A model generated the notes under the pieces. The model ran no database searches and was not told where the DNA came from. It was given only the letters and a program-made list of their open reading frames with translations. From a virus, in the IMG/VR virus record IMGVR_UViG_3300045135_002368, positions 1-28,266 of that record: a stretch of DNA of 28,266 nucleotides. The stretch is one strand, 5' to 3'. This document shows, in pieces, positions 1 through 8,275 of the stretch. Position numbers and translations under genes: made by a program. The number at the start of each line of letters is the position of its first letter. Positions within the stretch are counted from its first letter, which is position 1.

Positions 1-1
1 A

Positions 2-3000
2 TCTTCTTCACCCACTCCATCAGAAACAGTCGTTAAGGAATATCCAAACAACCATTCTTCAGCATACTATATTATTAGTGTTGAAGATACAACTAATAAT
101 CGTTATGAAATGTCTGAAGTTGTACTTGTTGATAATGGTTCGGAAGCATACGTTACCGAGTTTGGTACTTTAAGTACTAATGGTTCCATTGGTCAAGTTG
201 GCGCTGCAATGACAACAAATGGAACACAACTAACATATACACCAAATGCCGATATTGATGTTGAAATTAGAGTATTTGAAGGTGCTTTGGGTCTGGTCAA
301 GGGCACTGTTCCACAAGATGAAATTGATATTAACAATGCAAAAATAAGAACTGGAAATGGTAGTTATGAAGGAACTTCTAAGGATGTTAGAAAGAGTTTT
401 GAACTTACTCATAATCAAGACCCAATTTTCTTTAGATATTTTGAAGGAAACTCTGCAGTTGGAGTTAATACTAATAACGATAGTATCTTTATTCCCAATC
501 ATTTCTTTGTTACTGGTGAAGAAGTAACATATTCTAGTTCTAGTTCAGATACTACTCAAGCAATTGGAATTGGATCCACTACAATTCCTGGCATTGGTGT
601 TACTGATAAACTTCCATCTACAGTTTTTGTTTATAAAGTCAATGAGAGTAATATTAGACTTGCGGCAACTGCAGCTGATGCTTTAAGACAAGTTCCAAAT
701 ACTTTCAATTTAACTCATGTTGGTATTGGAACATCACATAGTTTTACTGCTAAGAATCAAAACTCTAAAGTTATGTTGACAATTGATAACTATATTCAGT
801 CTCCAATTGTTGCAACTTCTATAACATCTTCTTTAAGTAAGAATGTATCAAATGCAGATAATAGACTTGAACTTACAGGAATAACATCATTCTTTAGTGG
901 AAATTTAATTAAAATTAATGAAGAGATAATGAAGATTAGTGTTATTGGTTTTGGAACCACAAATGCTATTCTTGTTGAAAGACCTTGGATGGGAACTGGG
1001 GTATCAACTCATTCGTCTGGCGACACTGTTACTATTGTTCAAGGAAACTATAATATTATAGACAACACTGTTCATTTCGTTGAACCCCCTTATGGAAAAA
1101 ATCCAATTAGTTCCGATTCTAACCCACCATCGGAAAGAGACTGGATTGGAGTTACTACATCTTCCAAATTCCAAGGCAGAACTTTCTTGAGAAGTGGAGT
1201 TATAAATTCATCCAATGAGGCTTATGCTAATAACTATATTTTTGATGATATTTCAAGTGAGTTTAATGGAGTACAAAAAGACTTTAAACTTACATCAGAA
1301 AAACAAAATGTTTCAGGATTCTCAACTTATCATGGCATTGTCTTGATAAACGGAATTTTCCAAGGACCACCTCCACAAGATGGACGACTTGGAGATTATA
1401 GTTTCAGTGAAAATGTTGGAATATCTACTATTTCTTTCACGGGAACTGCAACATCAGTTGGATATGATGTTAATAATGCAAATGTTCCTGTTGGGGGAGT
1501 TATTGTTTCTGTTGGTTCTACTCAAGGTTTTGGTTTCCAACCACTTGTTGCAGCTGGTGGAACTGCAACAGTTTCTCCCACAGGAAGAATCATCTCTGTA
1601 AGCATTGGAAATAGTGGTTCTGGATATAGAAGTGGAATACAAACAGTGAATGTTGGAGTTATGACAGAAAGTACAGGAACTCCAAATATTGATTTAATTG
1701 GAACTGCAAATATAACTGATGGACATGTTACTGATGTTAATATCACTAATCCTGGTTCTGGATATACCACATCAAATCCACCCGTAGTTATATTTGATAC
1801 ACCACTTTCTTATACTAATATTCCATTAGTATACAGTTCTTCTTCTATACAAGGCGATGGAAGTAGTGCAACTGTTGATATTGTTGTTGGACAAGGTTCT
1901 AGTGTAATTGACTTTACATTTAAAAACACGGGATATTCTTATGGCGTTGGTGAAATTTTAACAGTCAATGTCGGTGGAAACACTGGTATACCATTAGATA
2001 CAACAAAAACATATTCAGAATTCCAACTGACTGTTGATGAAATATATAAAGATAATTTCTCTGGTTGGGTTGTAGGTCAGTTTGAGCATTTAGATGATAT
2101 TAGTGGATTATTTGATGGTGCAAGAAAGACATTCCCACTTGCTATTTCAGATAATCCAGTAAGTATTAGAGCAGCGAAAGGTTCTCTCATTGACGTGAAA
2201 TCATTGCTACTTGTATTTGTTAATGATGTTTTACAAGTTCCTGGAGAGTCTTACAGTTTTGAAGGTGGTAGTGTTCTTACATTTACTGAAGCACCAGATG
2301 CTGAAGATAGTGTAAAAGTTCTATTCTATAAAGGATCTGGCGATGATGTTGATGTGGTATTCAGAGATGTTTTGGAAACTGTTAAAGTTGGCGACACGTT
2401 GAAACTTAATAATGATCCAAAACTTGGACAAAGTGTTGGTTTAAGACAAGATGCTAGAGTCGTGACCGGAATCAATACTACAGATTCTGTTCAGACAAAC
2501 CTTTATGGTGGTCCTGGTATTACTACTAATGATACTTTATTGAGACCAGTTGAATGGTGCAGACAAACTTCAGATAGAATTATTGATGGCAAAATTGTCG
2601 GAAAATCTAGAGTCAAATATGAACCTCTGATAAATCCATCTTGTTACGCTATTAGTTCTGTTGGAGTTGGAACAACAACCATATATGTTGATAATATCAA
2701 ACCATTCTTTGATGCACAAAATGAAAGTACTGTAAGATCTTTCCAAAATAAGATAACACTTACTTCTCAGGACTCTATTGTTCCTGCACTAGCAACTGCT
2801 ACTGTTTCTTCTGCAGGAACTATATCAGCAATTACCATTTCTGACGGTGGTTTTGGATATACCTCAGCACCTCTGGTTGTTATACAATCTCCGGTAGGAC
2901 TTGGAACAACTACTAGAGCCAGTGCAACAGCAAATATTTCTTCTGGTGTAGTTAACTCTATTACTATAACAGATGGAGGTTCTGGTTACGGTACAACTGA

Positions 3001-3673
3001 TACTCCAGCAGTTCTGATTGAAGCACCAAAAGTCATTACCGAAGATACTAATGTTGATCTATATGAAGGAGATTCTGGTATTATTGTTGGTTATGCAGTA
3101 ACCAACTCCATCTTATCACTCGATTTACACATTCCATACGATTCTTACTTAAAGGATGAAACTGTTGTTGGAACCGCCAAAACACTCAGTTCTCTTGATG
3201 TTGGAGATTACTTTATTGTTTATAACTCAAACATTGAAAATGCATCTACGGAAGTAAGAGCTGTAGATGCTGATTCACAAGTTGTAGGAGTCGGAACACA
3301 ATTTGTCGATAGTGTTTACTATGTACATTCTGCAGAAGATGTACAAGTCAATGTTGTTGGATTGGGAGTAACCACGGTTAGAAGAGTTGGTGCAAGAGTT
3401 GGAGTTTCTACTGTGGACTATAGTTCATCCTCAATCACTTCTGATGATAGTTTGTTATATGAATACAGTAATGTATCATTTGTTTCATCAATCCCAGATA
3501 CTGCTGGTTTTTCAACTTCACTTTTCTTTGGTAACTTTAGTTGGGGTAAGATTAACATTACTGGTCCCACTAATTCGTATAATATTTACAACCTCAATGG
3601 AATTGGTGGCATATCAACTTCAGTAGTTGTAAACCGAACAAATCCTCTTAAATATGCTAACTACACTGATTAG
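2..3673 (+). CDS. Large virion structural protein, tail/baseplate type (5' end cut by window)
   Basis: The frame is open without a stop from the left edge, so this is the C-terminal 1223 residues of a longer protein and the Met codon at 110 is internal. It is rich in Gly, Ser, Thr and Val and almost free of Cys, as expected of a beta-structured, probably trimeric tail protein. Visible modules: an AYYIISVEDTTNNRY-type segment at the left edge; an RG-type module near nt 849-1045; two related segments with 'LINGIFQGP' (near 1350) and 'FVNDVLQVPGESYSF' (near 2215); and GSGY repeats near 1620, 1755, 2845 and 2970 (for example 'DGGSGYGTTDTP'). The end reads 'NPLKYANYTD'. It resembles the large structural proteins of cyanomyovirus tail clusters. 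By position upstream of gp8 it may stand in for T4 gp7 or gp10, but that is inference. It is followed by a late-promoter-like octamer and the fibre gene. Confidence 0.8.
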   Translation, partial: SSSPTPSETVVKEYPNNHSSAYYIISVEDTTNNRYEMSEVVLVDNGSEAYVTEFGTLSTNGSIGQVGAAMTTNGTQLTYTPNADIDVEIRVFEGALGLVKGTVPQDEIDINNAKIRTGNGSYEGTSKDVRKSFELTHNQDPIFFRYFEGNSAVGVNTNNDSIFIPNHFFVTGEEVTYSSSSSDTTQAIGIGSTTIPGIGVTDKLPSTVFVYKVNESNIRLAATAADALRQVPNTFNLTHVGIGTSHSFTAKNQNSKVMLTIDNYIQSPIVATSITSSLSKNVSNADNRLELTGITSFFSGNLIKINEEIMKISVIGFGTTNAILVERPWMGTGVSTHSSGDTVTIVQGNYNIIDNTVHFVEPPYGKNPISSDSNPPSERDWIGVTTSSKFQGRTFLRSGVINSSNEAYANNYIFDDISSEFNGVQKDFKLTSEKQNVSGFSTYHGIVLINGIFQGPPPQDGRLGDYSFSENVGISTISFTGTATSVGYDVNNANVPVGGVIVSVGSTQGFGFQPLVAAGGTATVSPTGRIISVSIGNSGSGYRSGIQTVNVGVMTESTGTPNIDLIGTANITDGHVTDVNITNPGSGYTTSNPPVVIFDTPLSYTNIPLVYSSSSIQGDGSSATVDIVVGQGSSVIDFTFKNTGYSYGVGEILTVNVGGNTGIPLDTTKTYSEFQLTVDEIYKDNFSGWVVGQFEHLDDISGLFDGARKTFPLAISDNPVSIRAAKGSLIDVKSLLLVFVNDVLQVPGESYSFEGGSVLTFTEAPDAEDSVKVLFYKGSGDDVDVVFRDVLETVKVGDTLKLNNDPKLGQSVGLRQDARVVTGINTTDSVQTNLYGGPGITTNDTLLRPVEWCRQTSDRIIDGKIVGKSRVKYEPLINPSCYAISSVGVGTTTIYVDNIKPFFDAQNESTVRSFQNKITLTSQDSIVPALATATVSSAGTISAITISDGGFGYTSAPLVVIQSPVGLGTTTRASATANISSGVVNSITITDGGSGYGTTDTPAVLIEAPKVITEDTNVDLYEGDSGIIVGYAVTNSILSLDLHIPYDSYLKDETVVGTAKTLSSLDVGDYFIVYNSNIENASTEVRAVDADSQVVGVGTQFVDSVYYVHSAEDVQVNVVGLGVTTVRRVGARVGVSTVDYSSSSITSDDSLLYEYSNVSFVSSIPDTAGFSTSLFFGNFSWGKINITGPTNSYNIYNLNGIGGISTSVVVNRTNPLKYANYTD

Positions 3674-3674
3674 T

Positions 3675-3682
3675 AATAAATA
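3675..3682 (+). promoter_or_regulatory. Putative T4-type late promoter for the tail fibre gene
   Basis: The octamer AATAAATA lies just after the stop of the upstream gene and 19 nt before the fibre start codon. T4-like phages use TATAAATA as a lone -10-like late promoter read by the gp55 sigma factor. If active here, the mRNA leader would be only about a dozen bases. Such octamers are common by chance in AT-rich DNA, and GATAAATA also occurs at 3716-3723 inside the gene. Confidence 0.45.
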
Positions 3683-3701
3683 AAAGAAAACTCATTCTAC
3701 A

Positions 3702-6551
3702 ATGGCAAGAGTAGCGATAAATACCGGCTCAGCTGCAAATGATGGAACAGGTGATAGTCTTCGTGGTGCCGGTGGTAAAATAAATTCAAACTTTGTTGAT
3801 TTATACAATTTTCTGGGTGATGGTACGAATCTAACCCCTGGTTGGGATATAGTAAGTACTGGTATCGTTACTACTGCAAATGTGGGTATTGGAACTACAA
3901 TTCCTAGATTTGATTTAGAAGTTGGGGCAATTGGATCTTCTAGCACTTCTTTATATGTTCATGGAGAAGCTAATGCTACTAGTTTTTCTGGTTCTGCCTC
4001 TGGATTAACAAGTATTCCTTCAAGTCAATTGACTGGAGCACTTCCAGCTCTTGATGGTTCTGCATTGACCAACGTTGTTGGTAGTGGATCTGGTGTTGTT
4101 ATTCAAGAAGAGGGATCGGCTGTAGGAACTGCAGGAACTATTGACTTTGTGGGTTCTGCAGTAACTGCAACATTTAGTGGTGGTATTGCTACTGTTAGTA
4201 TTAGTGGTGGGGGAATTCAGGGTGTTGTTGTTCAAGAAGAGGGGTCAACTGTAGGAACTGCAGGAACTATTGACTTTGTGGGTACTGGAGTAACTGCGAC
4301 GTTTAGTGGTGGTATTGCTACAGTTAGTATTAGTGGTGGTGGAGGTGGAGGTGCCTCTTCTATTAATGACTTATCTGATGCTCATGCCGATAACAGTAGT
4401 AATCTTTCTTTAGGTACACAAGCTCTCCAACAGTTTGGTACTGGCAGCTTTACAGGACTGAGCAATGTCGCAGTTGGTAATGCTGCTTTGTATTCCAATA
4501 CATCTGGAGGTTCCAATTCATCTTTTGGTGCTGAATCTTTACGTTATAATACCAGTGGTAGTTCTAATGCCGCATTCGGATACTATGCTTTATATAGCTG
4601 TACTGAAGGTAATAACAATGTTGCTGTAGGTGTTAATGCTTTAAAGGATGCGACAACTGCAACTAACAATGTAGCAATTGGAAAAAATGCACTGAGGGCG
4701 CATGTTACAGGAAGCCGTAATGTTGCTATAGGTTATCAAAGTTTATATTATACTACAGGTTATAGTAACACTGGTGTTGGTTATGAATCACTGAACCAAA
4801 ACAGAACTGGCGACTCCAACACTGCGATTGGTAATGGTGCATTGAGGCAAAATTATGATGGAGTTCAAAATACTGCATTGGGAAATGCTGCTGGTTATGG
4901 AAATACTAGTGGTAATTATAATGTTGCCATAGGTTATAATGCTTTATTAGATAATGAAACTGGTAACCGTAACATTGCAATTGGAAATAATGCGTTAGAA
5001 AATCTGGAAAATAGAAGTGAATGTATTGCTATTGGAGCCTACGCTGGAGCAGCATCAACAAGTTCGCAATGGTTTGTTGCAATTGGAGATGGATCTCTCC
5101 AATATCAAACTACTGCCAACTACAACACGGCTTTAGGACATCAGTCTCTGGGAAAAGCAACAACAGGTGGTTCAAATGTTGCGGTTGGTGCTAATGCAGT
5201 ATATAAACTCACTACAGGAAATTATAATACTGGAGTTGGTTATAATGCATTATATGAATGTACTGGAAGTTCAACTGGTAACGTAGCACTTGGTTACAAG
5301 GCTGGAGCCGAGGTAGCAGATGCTGATTATAACACTTTTGCTGGTTATGGAGCTGGAGAAAAAGTCACATCTGGCAACGGTAACGTTGCTGTAGGTCATA
5401 ATGCTTTAGGTGTAAGTACTTCAGGAAATAATAATGTTGCTGTTGGAGAGTATGCGCTTGATGCTTCTACTATTGGATATCAAAACACTGCTCTTGGTTA
5501 TAATGCAGGAACTAACATTACAGAGGGATATTATAATGTCGCGGTTGGAGCAGATGCAGCAAAACTTTCCACGACCGGTACTAGTAATGTATCTATAGGA
5601 TACCAAGCAGCACAAACCCTAACCACTGGAAGTAATAACATAACCATTGGATATAACGCACAACCTAGTAGTGCAACTGCTTCTCATGAAATTACTATTG
5701 GTGATAGTTTTGCCAAGACCTTGCGTATTCCTGGATTAAATGGGAATGACGGTGAAGTTCTTAGTTATGATTCATCTACTTCTACTATCGGCTTTAGTGA
5801 TTATACTGGAGACCTTTCGGGTGCTGTAACAAGTAGATGGGACCTTGGTGCTAATGGTACTAATCATTACACATTTACTGGACCTGGTTTTTCTGGAGCT
5901 ACAGATGATCCAACAGTATTTTTACAAAGAGGGCATACATATGAATTTGTAAATGGACTTAATGCTCATCCTTTCCAAATTCAACTTGAGTATCAAAATA
6001 CAACAGGTACAGCGTATGGTGATGGCGTAACTAATAATGGAGCACAAAATGGCACTATAAAATTCAAAGTGCCAATGGATGCACCCAATAAACTTCATTA
6101 TCAATGTACATCCCATGTGGGAATGTCTGGAACCATCTTCATTGGACCAGCACAAAATGTTCCTGTTGGACAAAGACAAGTTGTTTCTGCATCAACTGGT
6201 AACGTAGCTTCAAACAATAGTGCAAACATCTCAATTCCTGGATTTAAAACATATAGTTTGTTAAAAGTTGATATAGATCATCCTGCATGGGTAAGATTAT
6301 ATGTTGACTCTTCTTCAAGAACATCAGATTCTAGTAGACTTTATACAACAGATCCAACACCAGGTTCTGGTGTGATAGCAGAAGTTCGCACTACAACTTC
6401 AGGTAGTAGTACATTCTTAATGTCTCCAGGAGTTATTGGATGGAATAATGATTCCACTACAAGTGAAACAATATATGCAAGAGTTACAAATAATGACTCT
6501 ATAACGAGAGACATTACAGTCAGTTTAACCGTAGTTAAAATGGAGGGTTGA
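3702..6551 (+). CDS. Tail fibre/adhesin with YadA-head-like repeats and a cupredoxin-like domain
   Basis: This 949-residue protein has the layout of a receptor-binding fibre. Residues 1-40 carry a phage-fibre N-terminus (NTGSAANDGTGDSLR, then KINSNFVDLY), probably the virion-attachment end. An NVGIGTTIP motif follows near residue 60. Residues 132-214 hold two copies of a 43-residue repeat that end in a poly-Gly linker. Residues 253-668 contain about 24 repeats of the type NVAIGxxAL...TG, as in the head of trimeric autotransporter adhesins. Residues about 700-815 look like a cupredoxin, with H756, C802, H805 and M808 in type-1 copper order. The last ~125 residues (from 'IPGFKTYSLLKVD') form a beta domain often seen at the ends of marine phage fibres. 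No intramolecular chaperone is visible. The gene is followed after 3 nt by the protease gene, so the two are probably co-translated. Confidence 0.85.
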   Translation: MARVAINTGSAANDGTGDSLRGAGGKINSNFVDLYNFLGDGTNLTPGWDIVSTGIVTTANVGIGTTIPRFDLEVGAIGSSSTSLYVHGEANATSFSGSASGLTSIPSSQLTGALPALDGSALTNVVGSGSGVVIQEEGSAVGTAGTIDFVGSAVTATFSGGIATVSISGGGIQGVVVQEEGSTVGTAGTIDFVGTGVTATFSGGIATVSISGGGGGGASSINDLSDAHADNSSNLSLGTQALQQFGTGSFTGLSNVAVGNAALYSNTSGGSNSSFGAESLRYNTSGSSNAAFGYYALYSCTEGNNNVAVGVNALKDATTATNNVAIGKNALRAHVTGSRNVAIGYQSLYYTTGYSNTGVGYESLNQNRTGDSNTAIGNGALRQNYDGVQNTALGNAAGYGNTSGNYNVAIGYNALLDNETGNRNIAIGNNALENLENRSECIAIGAYAGAASTSSQWFVAIGDGSLQYQTTANYNTALGHQSLGKATTGGSNVAVGANAVYKLTTGNYNTGVGYNALYECTGSSTGNVALGYKAGAEVADADYNTFAGYGAGEKVTSGNGNVAVGHNALGVSTSGNNNVAVGEYALDASTIGYQNTALGYNAGTNITEGYYNVAVGADAAKLSTTGTSNVSIGYQAAQTLTTGSNNITIGYNAQPSSATASHEITIGDSFAKTLRIPGLNGNDGEVLSYDSSTSTIGFSDYTGDLSGAVTSRWDLGANGTNHYTFTGPGFSGATDDPTVFLQRGHTYEFVNGLNAHPFQIQLEYQNTTGTAYGDGVTNNGAQNGTIKFKVPMDAPNKLHYQCTSHVGMSGTIFIGPAQNVPVGQRQVVSASTGNVASNNSANISIPGFKTYSLLKVDIDHPAWVRLYVDSSSRTSDSSRLYTTDPTPGSGVIAEVRTTTSGSSTFLMSPGVIGWNNDSTTSETIYARVTNNDSITRDITVSLTVVKMEG
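4095..4342 (+). repeat. Two tandem 43-codon direct repeats in the fibre gene
   Basis: Two in-frame copies with a period of 129 nt begin at 4095 and 4224. Both encode the pattern QEEGSxVGTAGTIDFVG...VTATFSGGIATVSISGGG. The copies differ at only a modest number of bases, which points to a fairly recent duplication. A poly-Gly stretch follows the second copy. Confidence 0.85.
4458..5705 (+). repeat. About 24 YadA-head-like repeats encoding the fibre shaft
   Basis: In-frame degenerate repeats of mostly 14-18 codons encode N-[VTI]-A-[VIL]-G-x-x-[AS]-[LG] followed by a short turn that often holds TG (NVAVGNAAL, NSSFGAESL, NVAIGKNAL, NTGVGYESL and so on, to NITIGYNAQ and EITIGD). They correspond to residues 253-668 of the fibre. 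In adhesins this repeat forms a left-handed trimeric beta-roll. The DNA copies are too diverged to be a CRISPR or satellite array. Confidence 0.85.
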
Positions 6552-6554
6552 TAA

Positions 6555-8243
6555 ATGTCAGATCTTAACGAGTATATTATAACTTGTAAATCATATGATG
6601 ATCTAGAAGACTTATATGAGGATATGGAGACTCCTGGTGGGTCCCTTTACATTCCAAATAGAGCAGTTGAACTTGTTCACAGAAGAAAAATTAGTCGTAA
6701 CACTCATTACATGCTGAATGAGGGAGAAGCAGCAGAAATAAGAAAAGATAGAAGAGTTATTGCATGTGAACGTCCAGCAAAAGATAGAGGATTGGTCCCT
6801 ACGCCTTTGTGGACACAAACAGGTGATTTCAATAAGACCACTGGAACATTTTCAGGTGATGATAAAAATTGGGGATTATATAGAGTTGTTGAGGGGGATA
6901 GTGTTGCCAACTGGGGCAGTGATAGCACTTCAGAAATTACAAATAAAACTATTGTAACTACAGCATCAGGAAAAAATGTTGATGTTATTATTGTTGATAG
7001 TCATATAAATCCAGACCATCCAGAATTTGCTGTTAATTCTGATGGAACTGGTGGCAGTAGAGTAAACCAGTATAATTGGTTTCAACACTCTATTGAGTTA
7101 GGATATGTGACCACTCCTGATGATTATTCTTATAGCACGTCTGGTGCTTCTCCAAATAACAATCACGGAACGCACGTAGCAGGAACTGTTGCTGGTAACA
7201 CACAGGGATGGGCAAGAGATGCTAACATTTATAATATAGCTTTCACTGATGGTCTATCTGGTGAGACCAATTGGGATGAAATGCTATTAGATTATATTCG
7301 CGAATTTCACTATTACAAAACAGCTAACGCTGCAACTGGTAGAACAAATCCAACAATCACTAACCATAGTTGGGGATATAGTTACGCTAATATTCAGTTG
7401 TCTGATATTACATCAGTTACTTACAGAGGAACAACAACTGCTGTAAGTGGAACGGATGCACAAAAGAAAGTAACGTTAGAAGATAATGGTGTTCCAGTTC
7501 CTCTCAATACGTATCTCTATAGAGTTCCCGCTAGAGTTGCTTCATTTGATGCTGATATTCAGGATGCCATTGACGAAGGTATAATTTTTGTCTCTTCTGC
7601 TGGAAATAGTTTTTGGAACTGTGATACTGCTACACCATATGGAGATGACTATAATAATAGTATAGTCGCTAGTGGCGACACCATATATCACTCTAGAGGT
7701 GCAACACCAGGATCAGCAGATAACGTTATTTGTGTTGGTTCTATTGGTTCTAAAGTTAATGAATATAAATCTGATTTCAGTAACTGGGGTGAACGTGTAG
7801 ATATCTGGGCACCAGGTAGTGATATTATTTCTGCTGTTTATGATAGTTCTAGTGCTACTACAGAAAACAGTGGTTCATATACTCCGATTGTCGCTGATTC
7901 TAGAAACTCTTCATATTATCTTGCTTCAATTAGTGGAACAAGCATGTCTTCACCACAAGTATGTGGTGTGATTGCTTGTCTTGCAGAAACTGAACCAAAT
8001 TTGACTCAAGCACAAGCACTTCAATATCTAAAAGAAAATTCTCTATCTGAACTTGGCACAACAGGAAATATCAATCACAGTACATATGAAGCGCGTGGTG
8101 ATAGTCACAATAGATATCTTTTCCTTTATCAAAAAAGACAAAAAACAGGATCTATTCAACCAACTGTTTTTGGAAATAGAAATCCAGACAGTTCTGGCGT
8201 AAAGTATCCAAGAACTAATAGAATGGTGACAAAGCGTCAATAA
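6555..8243 (+). CDS. Subtilisin-family (S8) serine protease in the tail gene cluster
   Basis: This 562-residue protein carries the full subtilase catalytic set. D148 lies in 'VDVIIVDSHI', H204 in 'NNHGTHVAGTVAG' and S463 in 'SGTSMSSPQVCG'. The substrate-binding segment 'NHSWG' is at 270-274 and the oxyanion Asn is N351 in 'SSAGNSF'. The first ~90 residues precede the catalytic fold and could be a propeptide or a virion-binding segment. There is no signal peptide. The start is supported by a strong ribosome site (GGAGG at 6542-6546, 8 nt upstream) and lies 3 nt after the fibre stop. The fold and chemistry are well supported. The target is unknown: cleaving a host surface protein during adsorption, or maturing the adjacent fibre, are both possible. 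Two Cys (C355, C472) flank the C-terminal catalytic half. Confidence 0.92.
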   Translation: MSDLNEYIITCKSYDDLEDLYEDMETPGGSLYIPNRAVELVHRRKISRNTHYMLNEGEAAEIRKDRRVIACERPAKDRGLVPTPLWTQTGDFNKTTGTFSGDDKNWGLYRVVEGDSVANWGSDSTSEITNKTIVTTASGKNVDVIIVDSHINPDHPEFAVNSDGTGGSRVNQYNWFQHSIELGYVTTPDDYSYSTSGASPNNNHGTHVAGTVAGNTQGWARDANIYNIAFTDGLSGETNWDEMLLDYIREFHYYKTANAATGRTNPTITNHSWGYSYANIQLSDITSVTYRGTTTAVSGTDAQKKVTLEDNGVPVPLNTYLYRVPARVASFDADIQDAIDEGIIFVSSAGNSFWNCDTATPYGDDYNNSIVASGDTIYHSRGATPGSADNVICVGSIGSKVNEYKSDFSNWGERVDIWAPGSDIISAVYDSSSATTENSGSYTPIVADSRNSSYYLASISGTSMSSPQVCGVIACLAETEPNLTQAQALQYLKENSLSELGTTGNINHSTYEARGDSHNRYLFLYQKRQKTGSIQPTVFGNRNPDSSGVKYPRTNRMVTKRQ

Positions 8244-8253
8244 ATCTTATCTA

Positions 8254-8261
8254 AATAAATA
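8254..8261 (+). promoter_or_regulatory. Putative T4-type late promoter for gp8
   Basis: The octamer AATAAATA lies in the 32-nt gap between the protease stop and the gp8 start, 14 nt before the ATG. If it acts like a T4 late promoter, the leader would be under ten bases. No Shine-Dalgarno sequence is visible before this start codon. Confidence 0.45.
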
Positions 8262-8275
8262 AAAACTCCCGCAAA

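Noticed and set aside
110-112. ATG at 110 as the start of the first gene
   Set aside because: The same frame is open without a stop back to the left edge, and its sequence upstream (SVEDTTNNRYE) reads as normal protein. The gene is 5'-truncated by the window.
4458-5705. Regular repeats as a CRISPR or satellite array
   Set aside because: The periodicity is in the protein; DNA copies are diverged, vary in length and stay in frame, as expected for adhesin repeats.
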